Positions 42,467 through 53,765 are shown, counted from the stretch's first letter. The stretch: DNA of 64,000 bases from Corynebacterium pseudotuberculosis (GCF_002155265.1 NZ_CP021251.1:1922001-1986000); one strand, 5' to 3'. Made by a program: numbers and translations. The notes: a model not told the origin generated them from the letters alone.

Positions 42467-43132
42467 ATGAACCAGCGAGCGCCCCGCCCTACCACCGACC
42501 TCTTCCCGGAGGCCCTAAGCCTGAGCCAAAAACAGCGCGAAGTGTTAGACACCGTCGCAAGCTTTGAAGATGGTGCCAAGATTCAAGAGCTTGCCGCAAC
42601 CCTTGGTATGCACATCAATACTGCCCGTGGCCACTTAGATGAGCTTCTAGAACGCAAGGCGATACAAACTGTCACTGCTCCTAGTAAGGGTAGAGGGCGC
42701 CCCTCGCTGGTATATCGGTCCAGAATTCCAGACAACAGAGCCGTAGCCTCGGAATACGTAACGCTCATTAGAATTCTCGTGCAGCGTCTCGCAGCGGACA
42801 ACACACCTTTGGAGTTAGCACGAGAAATAGGTCTTGAATGGGGTCAGGTCATGCACAAAACCTGTACCCCCAGAAAAACCCCTGCTATCTTGGCTCGGCG
42901 TCTCCGTCTCATGGGTTTTGATCCCATCGAGCATGAAGATGAACTACGTCTTTACTCATGCCCTTTTATCACTGGCGATGAAAGGCCCAGCAGATTTCTC
43001 TGCGCTATTCATGCTGGAATGCTCCAGGCATTAGTCCTCAATACAGATCTCGATGTAAGCCTCAAACCAGACGAAGGTCCTACATACTGCGCCATAAAGA
43101 TCAATAGCAACACCGAGCGCCACGAGCACTAG
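42467..43132 (+). CDS. arnR: ArnR-like Fe-S transcription regulator
   Basis: A 221-residue regulator with an N-terminal winged HTH ([24 protein letters not shown], about 34-57) and a C-terminal cysteine cluster: [22 protein letters not shown] and TYCAIK, with a C-x13-C spacing between the middle pair. This fits the SufR/ArnR branch of Fe-S regulators. Position next to thrB is that of ArnR in C. glutamicum, which represses narKGHJI and hmp in air and senses NO. The nar genes are absent here, so its remaining targets are open. It ends convergently with thrB, sharing CTAG as both stops. An inverted repeat GCATCC/GGATGC (42405-42423) lies upstream. Confidence 0.7.
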   Translation: MNQRAPRPTTDLFPEALSLSQKQREVLDTVASFEDGAKIQELAATLGMHINTARGHLDELLERKAIQTVTAPSKGRGRPSLVYRSRIPDNRAVASEYVTLIRILVQRLAADNTPLELAREIGLEWGQVMHKTCTPRKTPAILARRLRLMGFDPIEHEDELRLYSCPFITGDERPSRFLCAIHAGMLQALVLNTDLDVSLKPDEGPTYCAIKINSNTERHEH

Positions 43133-44052
43133 GAAACGGTGACAGAAACCGGCTGAGCGACCTTCAGCGAAAGGACTCTTAAGCCGGCTTCGCGGGCGTC
43201 GTTAAGCACAGACTCATCGACCGGTTTTGTGGAGAGCACCATCACAGTGGGCCCAGCCCCTGAAAGATAAGCAGCGTAGCCTCTATTGCGCAACCGATTA
43301 ACCCACTCCGCAGTCACAGGCAGCACGTCAGCGCGATACGGCTGATGCAACCGATCGCGCGTCCCCTCCCACAGGAGTTCCGGATGATGCTGCAAAGCAA
43401 CAGTCATCACCGCACACCTGGACACGTTGAATCGCGCATCCACATGAGTCACGTCCGTAGGAAGGACCCTGCGGACGGCTTCTGTCGACGCATGGAAGTT
43501 TGGCACCAGTGCAGTAGCCATAATCGACTCAGCAACCGGGATGGTAACCGCTCTGTATTGCGGCTCCGTCCGGCCGTCTACTGGTATTTCCGTCCAAGAG
43601 ACCACAGCCTGCCCCAGCACAGATGCCGCTGCATTATCCGGATGCCCTTCAAAAGCAGAAGATAGCTGCACTAATTGCTCATTGCTCAAAGGAAAACCCG
43701 CTAAACCATTGGCTGCGCATACCCCTGCTACGGCAGCCGCCGCGGAAGAGCCCAACCCACGAGACTGCGGGATAGAATTGTGACACACCACTTTCAGCCC
43801 AGGAGCTTGCACGTCCGCTGCTTTAAGTCCAGCGCGCAGTGCTTTCACAACAAGATGAGAGCCATCTAATGGCAGATTCCCCTGGCCTTCTCCGAAAACC
43901 TCTACACTAAGGCCCGCAGCAACTACTTCTACCTCAACGGTGTCATACAACGACACAGCAAGCCCTAATGTGTCAAAGCCAGGCCCTAAGTTAGCGGAGG
44001 AAGCCGGGACGGTAACTGAAACCTTTTTGCCTACTTCGAGCTCAATACTCAT
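43129..44052 (-). CDS. thrB: Homoserine kinase
   Basis: GHMP-family kinase that phosphorylates homoserine, a threonine pathway step. The 307-residue protein has an N-terminal [17 protein letters not shown] and the ATP-binding [14 protein letters not shown] (about 95-108) and [10 protein letters not shown] near the C-terminus. It follows hom after 9 bases; the hom-thrB operon is classic in corynebacteria. Confidence 0.97.
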   Translation of the reverse strand: MSIELEVGKKVSVTVPASSANLGPGFDTLGLAVSLYDTVEVEVVAAGLSVEVFGEGQGNLPLDGSHLVVKALRAGLKAADVQAPGLKVVCHNSIPQSRGLGSSAAAAVAGVCAANGLAGFPLSNEQLVQLSSAFEGHPDNAAASVLGQAVVSWTEIPVDGRTEPQYRAVTIPVAESIMATALVPNFHASTEAVRRVLPTDVTHVDARFNVSRCAVMTVALQHHPELLWEGTRDRLHQPYRADVLPVTAEWVNRLRNRGYAAYLSGAGPTVMVLSTKPVDESVLNDAREAGLRVLSLKVAQPVSVTVS

Positions 44053-44061
44053 GAGTTACGA

Positions 44062-45411
44062 CTACTCTCCTACCAAACGAATCACGCTGCTGATCTGCTT
44101 AACTGCATCGGAATCCTTGATATTTTCAACGGTTTTTTCCAAGTCCGCCTCAAGAGCTGTATGCGTGACAACGATAAGACGTGCGTGTCCGTCTTTTTCT
44201 TCCTGACGGATCGTACTGAGGGAGATACCGTTCTTAGCAAAAATCTGTGCAAGATCAGCAAGAACACCAACGCGGTCTTCTACCTCCATATCGATATGGA
44301 AGCGGGTAAGGACCTCCCCAAAGCTTGCGATCGGTAGGTTCGCATACGTTGACTCGCCTGGAGCGCGTCCTCCGAATACTTTGTTGCGCGCAGCCCCTAC
44401 AATATCGCCGAGTACTGCCGACGCAGTGGGGTTTCCTCCTGCACCATTTCCGTAGAGCATCAGGCGTCCTGCAGCCTCCGCTTCAACGAATACTGCATTG
44501 AAGGACTTGCTCACACTTGCCAACGGGTGGCTTCGGGGAACCAGGGTCGGGTGAACACGTGCAGAGACTTTTTCTTCGCCGTTTTCTCTTTGTAACCGCT
44601 CACAGATGGCCAAAAGCTTGATGGTGTAACCGGCCTGTTTTGCTGCTTCTATGTCTTTTGCCGTGATCTTAGAAATACCCTCGCAATGTACATCATCCGA
44701 AGTAACCCGGGTATGGAAGGCCAGAGAAGCTAGAATGGCCGCTTTACTTGCTGCATCGTGGCCTTCAACATCAGCGGTTGGGTCAGCTTCCGCATAGCCC
44801 AACCGCGTGGCTTCAGCGAGCATATCGTCATAGGAGGCTCCGGTGGAATCCATCGCATCCAGGATAAAGTTAGTGGTACCGTTGACGATCCCCGCTACGG
44901 ATTGCACTTGGTCTCCCGCTAAGGAACGTCGCAAGGGTCCTACTACCGGAATAGCCGCGGCTACGGCAGCTTCAAAATATAAATCTACGCCTGCTTCATC
45001 TGCGGCTTGTGCAAGCTCAGCAGAATGTGCGGCTACCAAAGCTTTGTTAGCAGTAACTACTGATTTCCCCGAACGCAGCGCTTTGAGGATTAGCTCACGC
45101 GGATAATCAATTCCGCCGATGACTTCTACGACAATATCGACGTCTTCTCGTTCAATAAGGGAGCGAGCGTCATCCGTAAGAACTCCCAGCGTATCTGCCA
45201 GGGAACCTTTGTGTTTTTCTTTGCTTGACGCAGCTACTCCCTTGATCTCAAGCGGCCCGCCAGAACGGCTCTTGAAATCGCTAGCGTTCTCAGTAAGAAG
45301 GCGCAGCACTTGGCTGCCGACTGTTCCATAGCCCAAAATCGCAATGCCTACCGGGGCTCCCTCCCCTTTTCCGGGATTGAACGTGGCGCTGATGTGCTGT
45401 TCAGTCGACAT
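44062..45411 (-). CDS. hom: Homoserine dehydrogenase
   Basis: NAD(P)H-dependent reduction of aspartate semialdehyde to homoserine, the branch point to threonine and methionine. The 449-residue protein has the Rossmann loop ILGYGTVGSQVLRLL (about 25-39), catalytic-domain VTANKALVAAH and YFEAAVAAAIPVVGPLRRSL, and a C-terminal ACT domain (from about 370, MEVEDRVGVLADLAQIFAKN), the threonine feedback site in C. glutamicum. A TACAAT -10-like hexamer and GAAGGAG ribosome site precede it. Confidence 0.97.
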   Translation of the reverse strand: MSTEQHISATFNPGKGEGAPVGIAILGYGTVGSQVLRLLTENASDFKSRSGGPLEIKGVAASSKEKHKGSLADTLGVLTDDARSLIEREDVDIVVEVIGGIDYPRELILKALRSGKSVVTANKALVAAHSAELAQAADEAGVDLYFEAAVAAAIPVVGPLRRSLAGDQVQSVAGIVNGTTNFILDAMDSTGASYDDMLAEATRLGYAEADPTADVEGHDAASKAAILASLAFHTRVTSDDVHCEGISKITAKDIEAAKQAGYTIKLLAICERLQRENGEEKVSARVHPTLVPRSHPLASVSKSFNAVFVEAEAAGRLMLYGNGAGGNPTASAVLGDIVGAARNKVFGGRAPGESTYANLPIASFGEVLTRFHIDMEVEDRVGVLADLAQIFAKNGISLSTIRQEEKDGHARLIVVTHTALEADLEKTVENIKDSDAVKQISSVIRLVGE

Positions 45412-45455
45412 AAGACTCCTTCAGAGCAAAAGTAGAACACTGGTTTTCGAAGCAT

Positions 45456-45461
45456 TGTAGC
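45456..45461 (-). promoter_or_regulatory. Probable -10 box of hom-thrB
   Basis: TACAAT on the minus strand about 45 bases before the hom ATG. The hairpin at 45474-45500 lies just upstream, near where the -35 region would be. Confidence 0.5.
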
Positions 45462-45473
45462 AGCGTCTTTACC

Positions 45474-45500
45474 TGTGGGTTCCCGTTCAGGGGACCCACA
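45474..45500. other. Inverted repeat between lysA and hom
   Basis: TGTGGGTTCCC and GGGGACCCACA pair (one G-T) around a 5-base loop. It could be the argS-lysA terminator, though no T-tract follows on the minus strand, or an operator next to the hom promoter. Confidence 0.5.
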
Positions 45501-45643
45501 CTACTTTTCATCCCTACATTAAGATCTCACGATTAGGGAGCAGCCAGTATCAATACTTTATAAGGAGGAAACGGCTCAAGGAGGTAAACAACCGGAAAGT
45601 GCTTGTGCATGCCCCCCTGCACGTATGCATTACTCCAGCGGTT

Positions 45644-46975
45644 TTAGCCTTCGTCCAAAGCAAGTAGGTCCTCGATAGTCTCCCGCCGAACCATTACACG
45701 AGACTGCCCTGCCTTAACACTTACTACTGCCGGTCGCCCCATCATGTTGTATCTGCTGCTCATTGCAAAACAATAAGCTCCAGTAGCCGCCAAAGCTATG
45801 AGGTCTCCCTCGATAATTCCGCTTGGAAGTTCCCGATCATGAATCAGAATATCGCCAGCTTCACAATGTGACCCTACGATCCGACTAGGCACGAGATCTC
45901 CTGCAACGTTACGGTTGATCACCCGCACGTCATACTCTGCTTCATACAGCGCAGGACGAATATTATCGCTCATGCCACCGTCCACAGCGATATATCTCCG
46001 TAGCTGTTTATCGGTTACATGTACGTCTTTTACAGTCCCTACGGAATACACTGTCACAGTAGATGGCCCCGCGATGGCACGCCCGGGTTCAACCAGCACT
46101 TCGGGAGCATCAATATCCAAGGTACGAGCTACGTCATCCACCGCAGCCAATAAATCTTGGGCCACTGAAGTTACGTCAAGGGGGGTCTCATCTTCAGTGT
46201 AGGCAATACCGTAGCCACCACCTAGATCTAGCTGTTCCAAGTCTATGCCCAGCTCTGAATGAATCTTCGAATACAACGTCAGTACTCGTTGGGCCGCCAA
46301 ACTGAAACCTTGGGCGTCAAAAACTTGCGATCCCACATGGCAATGCAAACCAATCAGATATAGAGACGCAGATTCAATAACACGTTTTGCTGCCGCATAT
46401 GCCGAGCCAGAGGCCAGAGAGAATCCGAACTTCTGGTCCTCATGACTCGTAGCAATAAACTCATGCGTATGCGCCTCGATGCCAGGTTTTACACGAACCA
46501 TGACAGGCTGGGTAACCCCTGCCTCAGCCGCGATCTTTTCTAAACGCTCTAGCTCTGTCATGGAATCGATCACAATGTGTCCGACTCGATGTGACACCAG
46601 AACCCGAAGAAATTCCTCACTCTTATTGTTGCCATGAGCTGTTATACGTCCAGGAGGAAAATTAGCGCTTAGCGCAACTTGAAACTCTCCTAGAGAAGCA
46701 ATGTCGAGGTTAAGTCCCTCTTCCTCCACCCACCGGGCAATTCGGCGAGTCAAAAATGCTTTTGACGCATAGTGAACTTTTTCGGCTCCACCAAAAGCAG
46801 CAGCCATGTCTTTACAACGATCACGGAAGTCGTCCTCATCCACCACAAAAACCGGAGTTCCGTATCGCTCAGCCATTTCGGATAGGGAAACTCCCGCAAC
46901 CGTGACTTCTCCGTTAGCTTCTCGACGAGCACCTCTAGGCCATACATGTGGTGGAAGTGCGTTAAAGCTCTCCAC
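45644..46975 (-). CDS. lysA: Diaminopimelate decarboxylase
   Basis: PLP enzyme making L-lysine from meso-diaminopimelate. The 443-residue protein has the PLP lysine K72 in [12 protein letters not shown], the phosphate-binding [11 protein letters not shown], and the partner-site Cys in SHCEAGD. It starts 2 bases after the argS stop, forming the conserved argS-lysA operon. Confidence 0.97.
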   Translation of the reverse strand: MESFNALPPHVWPRGARREANGEVTVAGVSLSEMAERYGTPVFVVDEDDFRDRCKDMAAAFGGAEKVHYASKAFLTRRIARWVEEEGLNLDIASLGEFQVALSANFPPGRITAHGNNKSEEFLRVLVSHRVGHIVIDSMTELERLEKIAAEAGVTQPVMVRVKPGIEAHTHEFIATSHEDQKFGFSLASGSAYAAAKRVIESASLYLIGLHCHVGSQVFDAQGFSLAAQRVLTLYSKIHSELGIDLEQLDLGGGYGIAYTEDETPLDVTSVAQDLLAAVDDVARTLDIDAPEVLVEPGRAIAGPSTVTVYSVGTVKDVHVTDKQLRRYIAVDGGMSDNIRPALYEAEYDVRVINRNVAGDLVPSRIVGSHCEAGDILIHDRELPSGIIEGDLIALAATGAYCFAMSSRYNMMGRPAVVSVKAGQSRVMVRRETIEDLLALDEG

Positions 46976-46977
46976 AG

Positions 46978-48630
46978 TTACATGCGCTCCGGTGCTGTAA
47001 CACCAACCAGGCCCAAGGCATTAGCAAGAACCTGACGGGTGGCATTAGCCAGGGCAAGACGCGCGGTGTGAACAGACTGCGGACTTTCACCTGCTTTAGG
47101 CAGGATTTGGCACGAATCATAAAAACGATGGAATGTTCCAGCCAATTCTTCCGCATAACGTGCGACACGATGTGGCTCGCGCAGCTCAGCGGCAGCCTTT
47201 ACTACTGCAGGGAACTCTCCCAGCGTACGTATCAGATCACCTTCACGGTCATGGGTCAACAAAGCAAAATTGGGGTCAATAGCGGTTATCCCCAAATCAC
47301 CAGCTTTCCTCGCGATCGAGCACAGACGTGCATGACCATACTGGACGTAATAAACAGGGTTATCGCTGCTTTGCGATTGCCACAATGCCAGATCAATATC
47401 AAGGCTAGAGTCCACCGATGATCGGATCATGGAATACCGAGCACCATCAATGCCAATGGCCTCAACTAAATCATCCAAAGTGATCACGGTGCCCGCGCGT
47501 TTGGACATGCGAACTGCTTGCCCATCGCGGACCAGATTCACCATCTGTCCGATGAGAACCTCCACGCTGTTGGGCTCATACCCCAGTGCTGCAGCAGCAG
47601 CACGCAAACGAGAGATATATCCGTGATGATCTGCACCAAGCATGTAGATACACAGGTTGTGTCCACGCTCGAATTTGTCAGCTACGTATGCAATGTCACC
47701 GGCAATATAGGCTGCATCGCCATCTGACTTAATTACAACGCGGTCTTTGTCATCACCATAATCAGAAGACTTGAGCCACCAAGCTCCGTCTTGGAAATAT
47801 AGATTTCCATTTTCTTTCAGGCGTTCAATCGCCTTATCAACAGCGCCTGATTCAAACAATGAGTTTTCATGGAAAAAGACGTCAAAGTCAGTACCAAATT
47901 CATGGAGCGACTCTTTGATGTGACTAAACATCATCTCTACGCCAACAGAACGGAACGTCTCCAACATCTCCGTAGGCTCCTGAGTAAGAACATCAGGATG
48001 CGATGCAACCACAGCTTCTGCTATGTCGTTGATGTAGTCTCCGCCATAACCATCTTCTGGCGTGGGGTCACCCTTTGCCGCAGCAACGAGCGAATTGGTG
48101 AATCTGTCGATCTGGCGTCCGTGATCATTGAAGTAATACTCTCTTGTGACTTCAGCGCCTGAAGCCTCCAAGACGCGGCCTAAAGAGTCTCCTACAGCTG
48201 CCCACCGGGTGCCACCTAGATGAATCGGCCCTGTTGGGTTTGCAGAAACAAACTCTAGATTCACACGGCTACCTGCATAGAGGTCTGAATGACCAAATGC
48301 CTCACCTGCAGCGAGAATCTTAGCAACGATCTCCCCCTGGGCCGCAGCAGCAAGGCGAATATTGATAAAGCCCGGGCCGGCGATACCGGCCTCCGCGACG
48401 GCTTCATCAAGAGCTAAGGCGTCGACAAGCAACTGCCCAAGCTCACGCGGATTCATTCCCACCTTTTTAGCCACTTGAAGGGCAACGTTTGTCGCATAAT
48501 CCCCATGTTCGGGGTTACGCGGGCGCTCCACGACTACTGTCTCAGGCAAAACCGAGGCATCGAGACCACGTGACTCAAGGATAGTAGTAGCAGTGCGCTT
48601 AATCAGGTGTGAAAGATCCGCTGGTGTCAT
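46978..48630 (-). CDS. argS: Arginyl-tRNA synthetase
   Basis: Class I synthetase of 550 residues charging tRNA-Arg. It has the HIGH-equivalent [20 protein letters not shown] (about 132-151), the KMSKS-like [15 protein letters not shown], an N-terminal Add-1 domain and a C-terminal DALR domain ending [11 protein letters not shown]. Here lldP ends only 11 bases upstream on the same strand, so some argS transcript may come from the lactate permease promoter. A tRNA-Arg(CCG) lies about 5 kb away, past the lactate genes. Confidence 0.97.
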   Translation of the reverse strand: MTPADLSHLIKRTATTILESRGLDASVLPETVVVERPRNPEHGDYATNVALQVAKKVGMNPRELGQLLVDALALDEAVAEAGIAGPGFINIRLAAAAQGEIVAKILAAGEAFGHSDLYAGSRVNLEFVSANPTGPIHLGGTRWAAVGDSLGRVLEASGAEVTREYYFNDHGRQIDRFTNSLVAAAKGDPTPEDGYGGDYINDIAEAVVASHPDVLTQEPTEMLETFRSVGVEMMFSHIKESLHEFGTDFDVFFHENSLFESGAVDKAIERLKENGNLYFQDGAWWLKSSDYGDDKDRVVIKSDGDAAYIAGDIAYVADKFERGHNLCIYMLGADHHGYISRLRAAAAALGYEPNSVEVLIGQMVNLVRDGQAVRMSKRAGTVITLDDLVEAIGIDGARYSMIRSSVDSSLDIDLALWQSQSSDNPVYYVQYGHARLCSIARKAGDLGITAIDPNFALLTHDREGDLIRTLGEFPAVVKAAAELREPHRVARYAEELAGTFHRFYDSCQILPKAGESPQSVHTARLALANATRQVLANALGLVGVTAPERM

Positions 48631-48641
48631 GGGTTAGCAGT

Positions 48642-50294
48642 TTAGCCCACAACCATCCATCCGAGAACTGGGGTTGACTGTAAGTAAATGATGATGCACA
48701 AGTAAACCAGCAATCCAAGGGAGTACTTCCACGCCTGACCCATAATTGTGCGCTCGCCATTTTCCATTTGGACAGCGCCAGCGGCGATAGTCAGAGTCTG
48801 TGGGCTCATCATCTTGCCCAAGGTCGCACCAGCAGTATTGGCACCCACCAAGAGCGTTGGACTTACACCCACCTGAGAGGCTGTAGTGGCCTGCATCTGA
48901 GCGAACAGGGCATTTGCGGAAGTCGCAGAGCCAGTAACCCACGTTCCAACCCAACCCAGCAGCGGAGAAAGAAGTGGGAATACCGATCCAGTTGCAGCCA
49001 AGAAAGCACCAATAGAGGCAGTCTGGCTGGACATATTCATGGTGTATGCCAGACCCATTACCGCCGCGATAGTGAGGGCAGAGTACCGCATCTTATACGC
49101 CCCCTTGCCCAACTGAGCTAGGCCTGTGCCAAAGTTCATTGGGTACTTTCCGCCACGAGAGAACGCGGTGTACACCGCAACTGTGATCAGACCGCAGAAG
49201 AACATGATCGTGCCAGGGGTAGACAACCAGTTGAAGTTAAAGATGGTGTTATTAACCGGCTCACCGGCCGCATTAACAATATGTCCGTGCAAACCTGGCC
49301 ACTGAATCTTCATATCGGTGGACCGCAAAGCTGCAGGAACGTTAACGCCGATCTTCCAAAGGCTGGTGAAAGAGAAGACAAAGACGATGAGAAGATACGG
49401 TAACAAAGCCAAGATGGTTCGTTCCGGGGTCAGATGTAGCTCATCAGCATTGATAGAGGATGCCTGATCTTCGGGGGTAGTTGGCTTCCACACCCGGAGG
49501 AACAGCACACCGCATGTAAGAGAAAGGAGGCAAGCAACAACGTCAGTAAGCACATAGGAGAAGTAATTGGATCCGAGGAACTGTCCACCGCCAAAAGCCA
49601 CGCCCAGCAAAAGTGCCATTGGCCACGTCTGACGCACACCTCGTGTGCCATCCATAATCAACGCCAGAATAAACGGCACGACTAGTGCGATCAAAGAAAC
49701 CTGGCGACCAGCCATCGCGGCTACTTGCTCACCTGGGATCTGAGTAAGCAGACCACCTGTGGTTACCGGAATAGCCATAGCGCCGAAAGCGACAGGGGCG
49801 CAGTTTGCCACAAAGGTAACCAAAACAGCCTTGATCGGCTTAAGGCCGATGGCCAGAAGCATTGCGGCAACGATAGCAATCGGAGCGCCAAAGCCAGCGA
49901 GAGCCTCTAGGAGGCCACCAAAGGCAAAGCCGATTAACATTGCCTGGACGCGCATGTCCCCTCGACCGACCTTGGCAAAGATCGTACGAAGATCATCGAA
50001 ACGCCCTGAGATAACCGTGAGGTCATAGACCCATACGGCCATCCAAATGATGTATACGATCGGAAAAATACCAAATGCTACGCCTTGAGAAAAAGCGAGC
50101 ACCGCAAGGTTGGCTGGCATATGAAAAAAGATGATGCCGACTAGAAGAGCTACCACCACGCTCGCGAGCGCGGACCAGTGAGCCTTCCATTTGAGCACCA
50201 TCAGGAACACAAAGAAGCCAATGAGCGGCAATATGGCGCACAGCGCCGAGAGGCCAAGGCTTCCGCCTACAGCATCCGTTACAGGTGAAAACAC
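48642..50294 (-). CDS. lldP: L-lactate permease, LldP family
   Basis: A lactate/proton symporter of 550 residues with about 12-14 membrane helices. Family segments are LLEALAGFGAPIAIVAAMLLAIG and NANALFAQMQATTASQVG-type conserved loops near the C-terminus (SATSANALFAQMQ), with NTAGATLGKMMSPQTL. I start at GTG 50294, which has GGGAGAA 7 bases upstream; a start at 50357 would add 21 residues without helices. It is divergent from lutABC and is thus the import arm of that catabolic unit. Confidence 0.92.
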   Translation of the reverse strand: MFSPVTDAVGGSLGLSALCAILPLIGFFVFLMVLKWKAHWSALASVVVALLVGIIFFHMPANLAVLAFSQGVAFGIFPIVYIIWMAVWVYDLTVISGRFDDLRTIFAKVGRGDMRVQAMLIGFAFGGLLEALAGFGAPIAIVAAMLLAIGLKPIKAVLVTFVANCAPVAFGAMAIPVTTGGLLTQIPGEQVAAMAGRQVSLIALVVPFILALIMDGTRGVRQTWPMALLLGVAFGGGQFLGSNYFSYVLTDVVACLLSLTCGVLFLRVWKPTTPEDQASSINADELHLTPERTILALLPYLLIVFVFSFTSLWKIGVNVPAALRSTDMKIQWPGLHGHIVNAAGEPVNNTIFNFNWLSTPGTIMFFCGLITVAVYTAFSRGGKYPMNFGTGLAQLGKGAYKMRYSALTIAAVMGLAYTMNMSSQTASIGAFLAATGSVFPLLSPLLGWVGTWVTGSATSANALFAQMQATTASQVGVSPTLLVGANTAGATLGKMMSPQTLTIAAGAVQMENGERTIMGQAWKYSLGLLVYLCIIIYLQSTPVLGWMVVG

Positions 50295-50704
50295 TAGTTG
50301 CTTCTCCCATCTCGAGGGACTTGGGTCACTACTATTTTGCGACGAAATAGCTACCAACTCATAATTTTAGTTCTTTTTGCAGTAGGTCACACCTTTGGTT
50401 GATTTTCAACCACTGCTTCTATGTATTTATCGCCACACTTTTCTTGCTGTATTTTTCGCCACATTTTGTAGCAAAACGCCCCTCAGTGCACATACGCACA
50501 CCACACCCCAGCACCACCTGCCACCTTCCACATTTTAATAACACTAACGTTTCGTTAATAAGCGCAGGTAACCGGGGGTTGTCAGATGTTATTTCATCGG
50601 CACACCCGCTAGTATTTGTTATGTCCAGTGGCGCGTAACGCTTCCAACTATTTGGAACGCCACAACAAACTGCCACGTTTCCCTCGAAGCAAGGAGCAAT
50701 TACC
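50295..50704. promoter_or_regulatory. lldP-lutABC divergent regulatory region
   Basis: About 410 bases with no gene. Two perfect inverted repeats with a TTT spacer stand out: TGGTTGA/TCAACCA (50396-50412) and TAACG/CGTTA (50545-50557). A longer imperfect hairpin, GTGGCG...TTCCAA-TTGGAA...CGCCAC (50630-50666), lies in the lutA leader. These are candidates for a lactate-responsive GntR-type repressor such as LldR, though the known LldR motif is not matched exactly. AAGGAG precedes lutA. Confidence 0.5.
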
Positions 50705-51490
50705 GTGAGAGTAGCGCTCTTTTCCACTTGTATCGGCGACGCCATGTTCCCCGATGCGTCAAAAGCAACTGCACTCGTATTGTCCCGACTTGGCTATGAG
50801 GTCGTCTTTCCTAAGGACCAGACCTGCTGCGGCCAGATGCATGTCAACACCGGCTACCAAAAGGAAGCTATCCCGCTAATTCGTAATTATGTGGATGCAT
50901 TCACCGATCCTTCCATCGATTACGTTGTTGCACCTTCGGGATCTTGCATCGGGGCGGTCCGTGAGCAGCACGAGCACATCGCAGATAGGTATGGCGATAA
51001 AACTTTGGCAGCTGGCGCACATGAAGCCGCTAAAAAATCTCTCGATCTTCCCGAGTTCCTTATCGACGTTGCCGGGGTGGAAGATGTTGGAGCATTCTTC
51101 CCCCACAAGGTCACTTACCACCCCTCCTGCCACGGTCTGCGCTTTATCAAACTAGGCGATCGCCCTTACCGCCTACTCTCCAAGGTTGCGGGCATGGAAC
51201 TCGTAGAGCTTCCCAACAAAGAAGAATGCTGCGGTTTCGGCGGCACCTTCTCCCTGAAGAATGCCGAAACCTCCGCCGCGATGGTCTCTGATAAGACTCG
51301 TAATATCGAGCTCACCGGCGCCGAGTACGTCACTGGTGGAGATTCTTCTTGCTTGATGAACATCGCCGGAAATCTATCTCGTAAACACGTGGGTATTCGT
51401 GCCATTCACATCGCCGAGATCCTAGCTTCTACCAAGGAACATCCTTGGACCCCCGATTCCGCCGCCTACTCCCGAGAGGTAATACTGTGA
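50705..51490 (+). CDS. lutA: L-lactate oxidation protein LutA (Fe-S, CCG domains)
   Basis: Subunit of the LutABC L-lactate dehydrogenase complex. The 261-residue protein has two cysteine-rich CCG domains: QTCCGQMHVNTGY (about 37-49) and CHGLR followed by KEECCGFGGTFS (about 174-185). These bind heterodisulfide-reductase-type Fe-S clusters. The start is a GTG with AAGGAG 8 bases upstream. The stop overlaps the lutB start as GTGA. Confidence 0.93.
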   Translation: MRVALFSTCIGDAMFPDASKATALVLSRLGYEVVFPKDQTCCGQMHVNTGYQKEAIPLIRNYVDAFTDPSIDYVVAPSGSCIGAVREQHEHIADRYGDKTLAAGAHEAAKKSLDLPEFLIDVAGVEDVGAFFPHKVTYHPSCHGLRFIKLGDRPYRLLSKVAGMELVELPNKEECCGFGGTFSLKNAETSAAMVSDKTRNIELTGAEYVTGGDSSCLMNIAGNLSRKHVGIRAIHIAEILASTKEHPWTPDSAAYSREVIL

Positions 51491-53031
51491 GCGTCTCACT
51501 TGGAACCCCCACGATGCCACCTCGCGCATCGGAAATCAGCCAGCTTCGTGGCGACGAGAACTTTGTTCATGCCGCGCACCATGAGCTTTATAACGCAACC
51601 CAGCGTCGCAATTTAACTAAGGCAACCACCACGATTCGTGGTAAGCGTCTCAACGTCACCGAGGAGATGCCCGATTGGGAGGCTGTTCGCGAAGCCGGTT
51701 CTGGAATCAAACGTGACGTGGGACAGCGTCTCGACGAGCTTCTTGTCCAGTTTGAAGAGGCCGTCACAGCACGCGGTGGACACGTTCACTGGGCTCGCGA
51801 CGCTGAAGAAGCCGGAAACATTGTAACCAAGCTCGTCCAGGAAACCGGCGAGAAGAACGTGGTCAAGATCAAGTCCATGGCAACCATGGAAATTGGCCTC
51901 AACTCTCGTCTCCGTGAAGCCGGAATCTCCGCACGTGAGACTGACCTTGCAGAGCTCATCGTTCAGCTCGGCAAAGACAAGCCGTCTCACATCTTGGTTC
52001 CAGCCATCCACCGCAACCGTGCTGAGATCCGAGATATCTTCATCCGCGAGATGCCCAACACTGACGACTCCCTTTCCTCTGAGCCCGCTGAGCTTGCAGA
52101 GGCGTCGCGCTCCTTCCTACGTGAGCAATTCATGAAGGCAAAGGTTGCCATTTCTGGAGCTAACTTCGGCATCGCAGAGACCGGAACCGTCACCATCATG
52201 GAGTCCGAAGGCAACGGCCGCATGTGCCTGACCCTTCCAGAGACCTTGATCTCAGTTATGGGCATCGAGAAGATCCTTCCCACCTTCCAGGATCTTGAAG
52301 TCTTCTTGCAGCTTCTCCCCCGTTCCTCTACGGGCGAGCGCCAAGCGCCTTATGTTTCCACATGGTCTGGCGTAACCGAAGGCGATGGCCCGAAGAACTT
52401 CCACATTGTTCTTGTCGATAACGGACGAACTGCAGTTCTCGCTGACGAACTCGGCCGCGAAGCCCTCAAGTGCATTCGCTGTTCCGCATGCCTCAACGTT
52501 TGCCCCGTCTACGAGCGTGCCGGCGGCCATGCTTATGGATCCACTTATCCTGGTCCCATTGGAGCAATCCTTTCGCCTCAGATGACTGGCATAAAAGATA
52601 AGCACGACCCCAACGCTTATCTTCCCTACGCGTCCTCCCTATGCGGTCGATGCAACGAGGTCTGCCCCGTCAAGATTCCTTTCACCGATATCCTTCTGGA
52701 ACTTCGCCACAAGAAGATCGAGACGGATGCTCCAAAGATCGAGAAAGCTCTTATGGGCAGCATGCAGCTCGCATGGGGACATGCAAAGCTTTGGAACATG
52801 ATCACCCACCTGGTCTTTATGGGCCGCATCCTTGGTGGTTCCAAAGGAAAAATCACCCATCTGCCAAGTTTCTTGGCCGGCTGGACCGATGTACGCGACA
52901 CCGCTGTTCCTCCAAAGAAGTCCTTCCGTCAGTGGTTTGATTCCGAGGAAGCACAGCAGCTGCTTGCCGACGCCCGCACCGAAGGCATCCACCCCAACGA
53001 TCCTGCGGCTAACCAGAAGAAGGAGAACTAA
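51487..53031 (+). CDS. lutB: L-lactate oxidation iron-sulfur protein LutB
   Basis: Second Lut subunit, 514 residues from the GTG at 51487 (overlap GTGA with lutA; an ATG at 51445 would lie within lutA). It has an N-terminal LUD domain and two 4Fe-4S motifs, [19 protein letters not shown] and [13 protein letters not shown]. It feeds electrons from lactate toward the respiratory chain, in line with family knowledge from Bacillus. Confidence 0.94.
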   Translation: MSVSLGTPTMPPRASEISQLRGDENFVHAAHHELYNATQRRNLTKATTTIRGKRLNVTEEMPDWEAVREAGSGIKRDVGQRLDELLVQFEEAVTARGGHVHWARDAEEAGNIVTKLVQETGEKNVVKIKSMATMEIGLNSRLREAGISARETDLAELIVQLGKDKPSHILVPAIHRNRAEIRDIFIREMPNTDDSLSSEPAELAEASRSFLREQFMKAKVAISGANFGIAETGTVTIMESEGNGRMCLTLPETLISVMGIEKILPTFQDLEVFLQLLPRSSTGERQAPYVSTWSGVTEGDGPKNFHIVLVDNGRTAVLADELGREALKCIRCSACLNVCPVYERAGGHAYGSTYPGPIGAILSPQMTGIKDKHDPNAYLPYASSLCGRCNEVCPVKIPFTDILLELRHKKIETDAPKIEKALMGSMQLAWGHAKLWNMITHLVFMGRILGGSKGKITHLPSFLAGWTDVRDTAVPPKKSFRQWFDSEEAQQLLADARTEGIHPNDPAANQKKEN

Positions 53032-53033
53032 TA

Positions 53034-53663
53034 ATGGATGCCAAAACTGAGATCCTCGAGCGCATCCGTAACGCCAACAAGCTTGCTGGCGTTCCTGAGG
53101 GCGCCTATCCAGTAGTTCGTGAGTACATCACCAAGACCGATCTCCCCCGGGAAGAGCTCAAAGAGCTGCTTATTGACCGTCTCCTGGATTACAAAGCACA
53201 GGTCGTTCAGACCACCGATGCCGAGCTAGCCAATAGCATCGCAGAGGTTCTGAATTCCCGTGGGGCAAAAGAGATCCGTTACGCTGAAGGACTGGATACC
53301 GCACTATTCGCAGGTTTCCAAGGCAAGGCGGTAGCCGACTCCCACGCGAGTGACCCCCGACTACTCAACGATGTGGACGCCGTGGTCACCGATTCGCACG
53401 TGACCTCCGCCCAAACCGGCACTATTTGCCTGGTTTCCAACGAGGTTTGCGGTCGCCGCGCTCTCACTCTCGTGCCCGACTGCCACGTCTGTATCGTCCG
53501 CATGGACAACGTAGTCTATGGAGTTCCAGAGATGGTTGCGCAGCTTGATCACACGCGACCCAACACGATGATCTCTGGTCCTTCCGCTACCTCAGACATC
53601 GAGTTGAACCGTGTTGAAGGCGTGCATGGCCCTCGTACTCTCATTTGTATGGTTGTGGATTAA
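53034..53663 (+). CDS. lutC: L-lactate oxidation protein LutC (LUD domain)
   Basis: Third Lut subunit, 209 residues with a LUD domain: [14 protein letters not shown] and [20 protein letters not shown] are typical, ending [21 protein letters not shown]. Two bases after the lutB stop. Sole-gene members of this family also occur as lactate utilisation proteins; here the operon makes the role clear. Confidence 0.93.
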   Translation: MDAKTEILERIRNANKLAGVPEGAYPVVREYITKTDLPREELKELLIDRLLDYKAQVVQTTDAELANSIAEVLNSRGAKEIRYAEGLDTALFAGFQGKAVADSHASDPRLLNDVDAVVTDSHVTSAQTGTICLVSNEVCGRRALTLVPDCHVCIVRMDNVVYGVPEMVAQLDHTRPNTMISGPSATSDIELNRVEGVHGPRTLICMVVD

Positions 53664-53681
53664 TCCCCATCCCTGCACGTC

Positions 53682-53713
53682 ACGCCCCCTTTGACTCTAC
53701 GCATAAGGGGCGT
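53682..53713 (+). terminator. lutABC terminator
   Basis: Arms ACGCCCCCTT and AAGGGGCGT (one bulge), followed by CTTCGTATTTTT. Confidence 0.8.
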
Positions 53714-53738
53714 CTTCGTATTTTTAAGCGTTATGGGT

Positions 53739-53744
53739 TAAAAT
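53739..53744 (+). promoter_or_regulatory. Probable -10 box of tRNA-Arg
   Basis: TAAAAT, 21 bases before the tRNA 5' end and just after the lutABC terminator. Confidence 0.55.
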
Positions 53745-53765
53745 TACATCCGTTGTATTCAGCGC

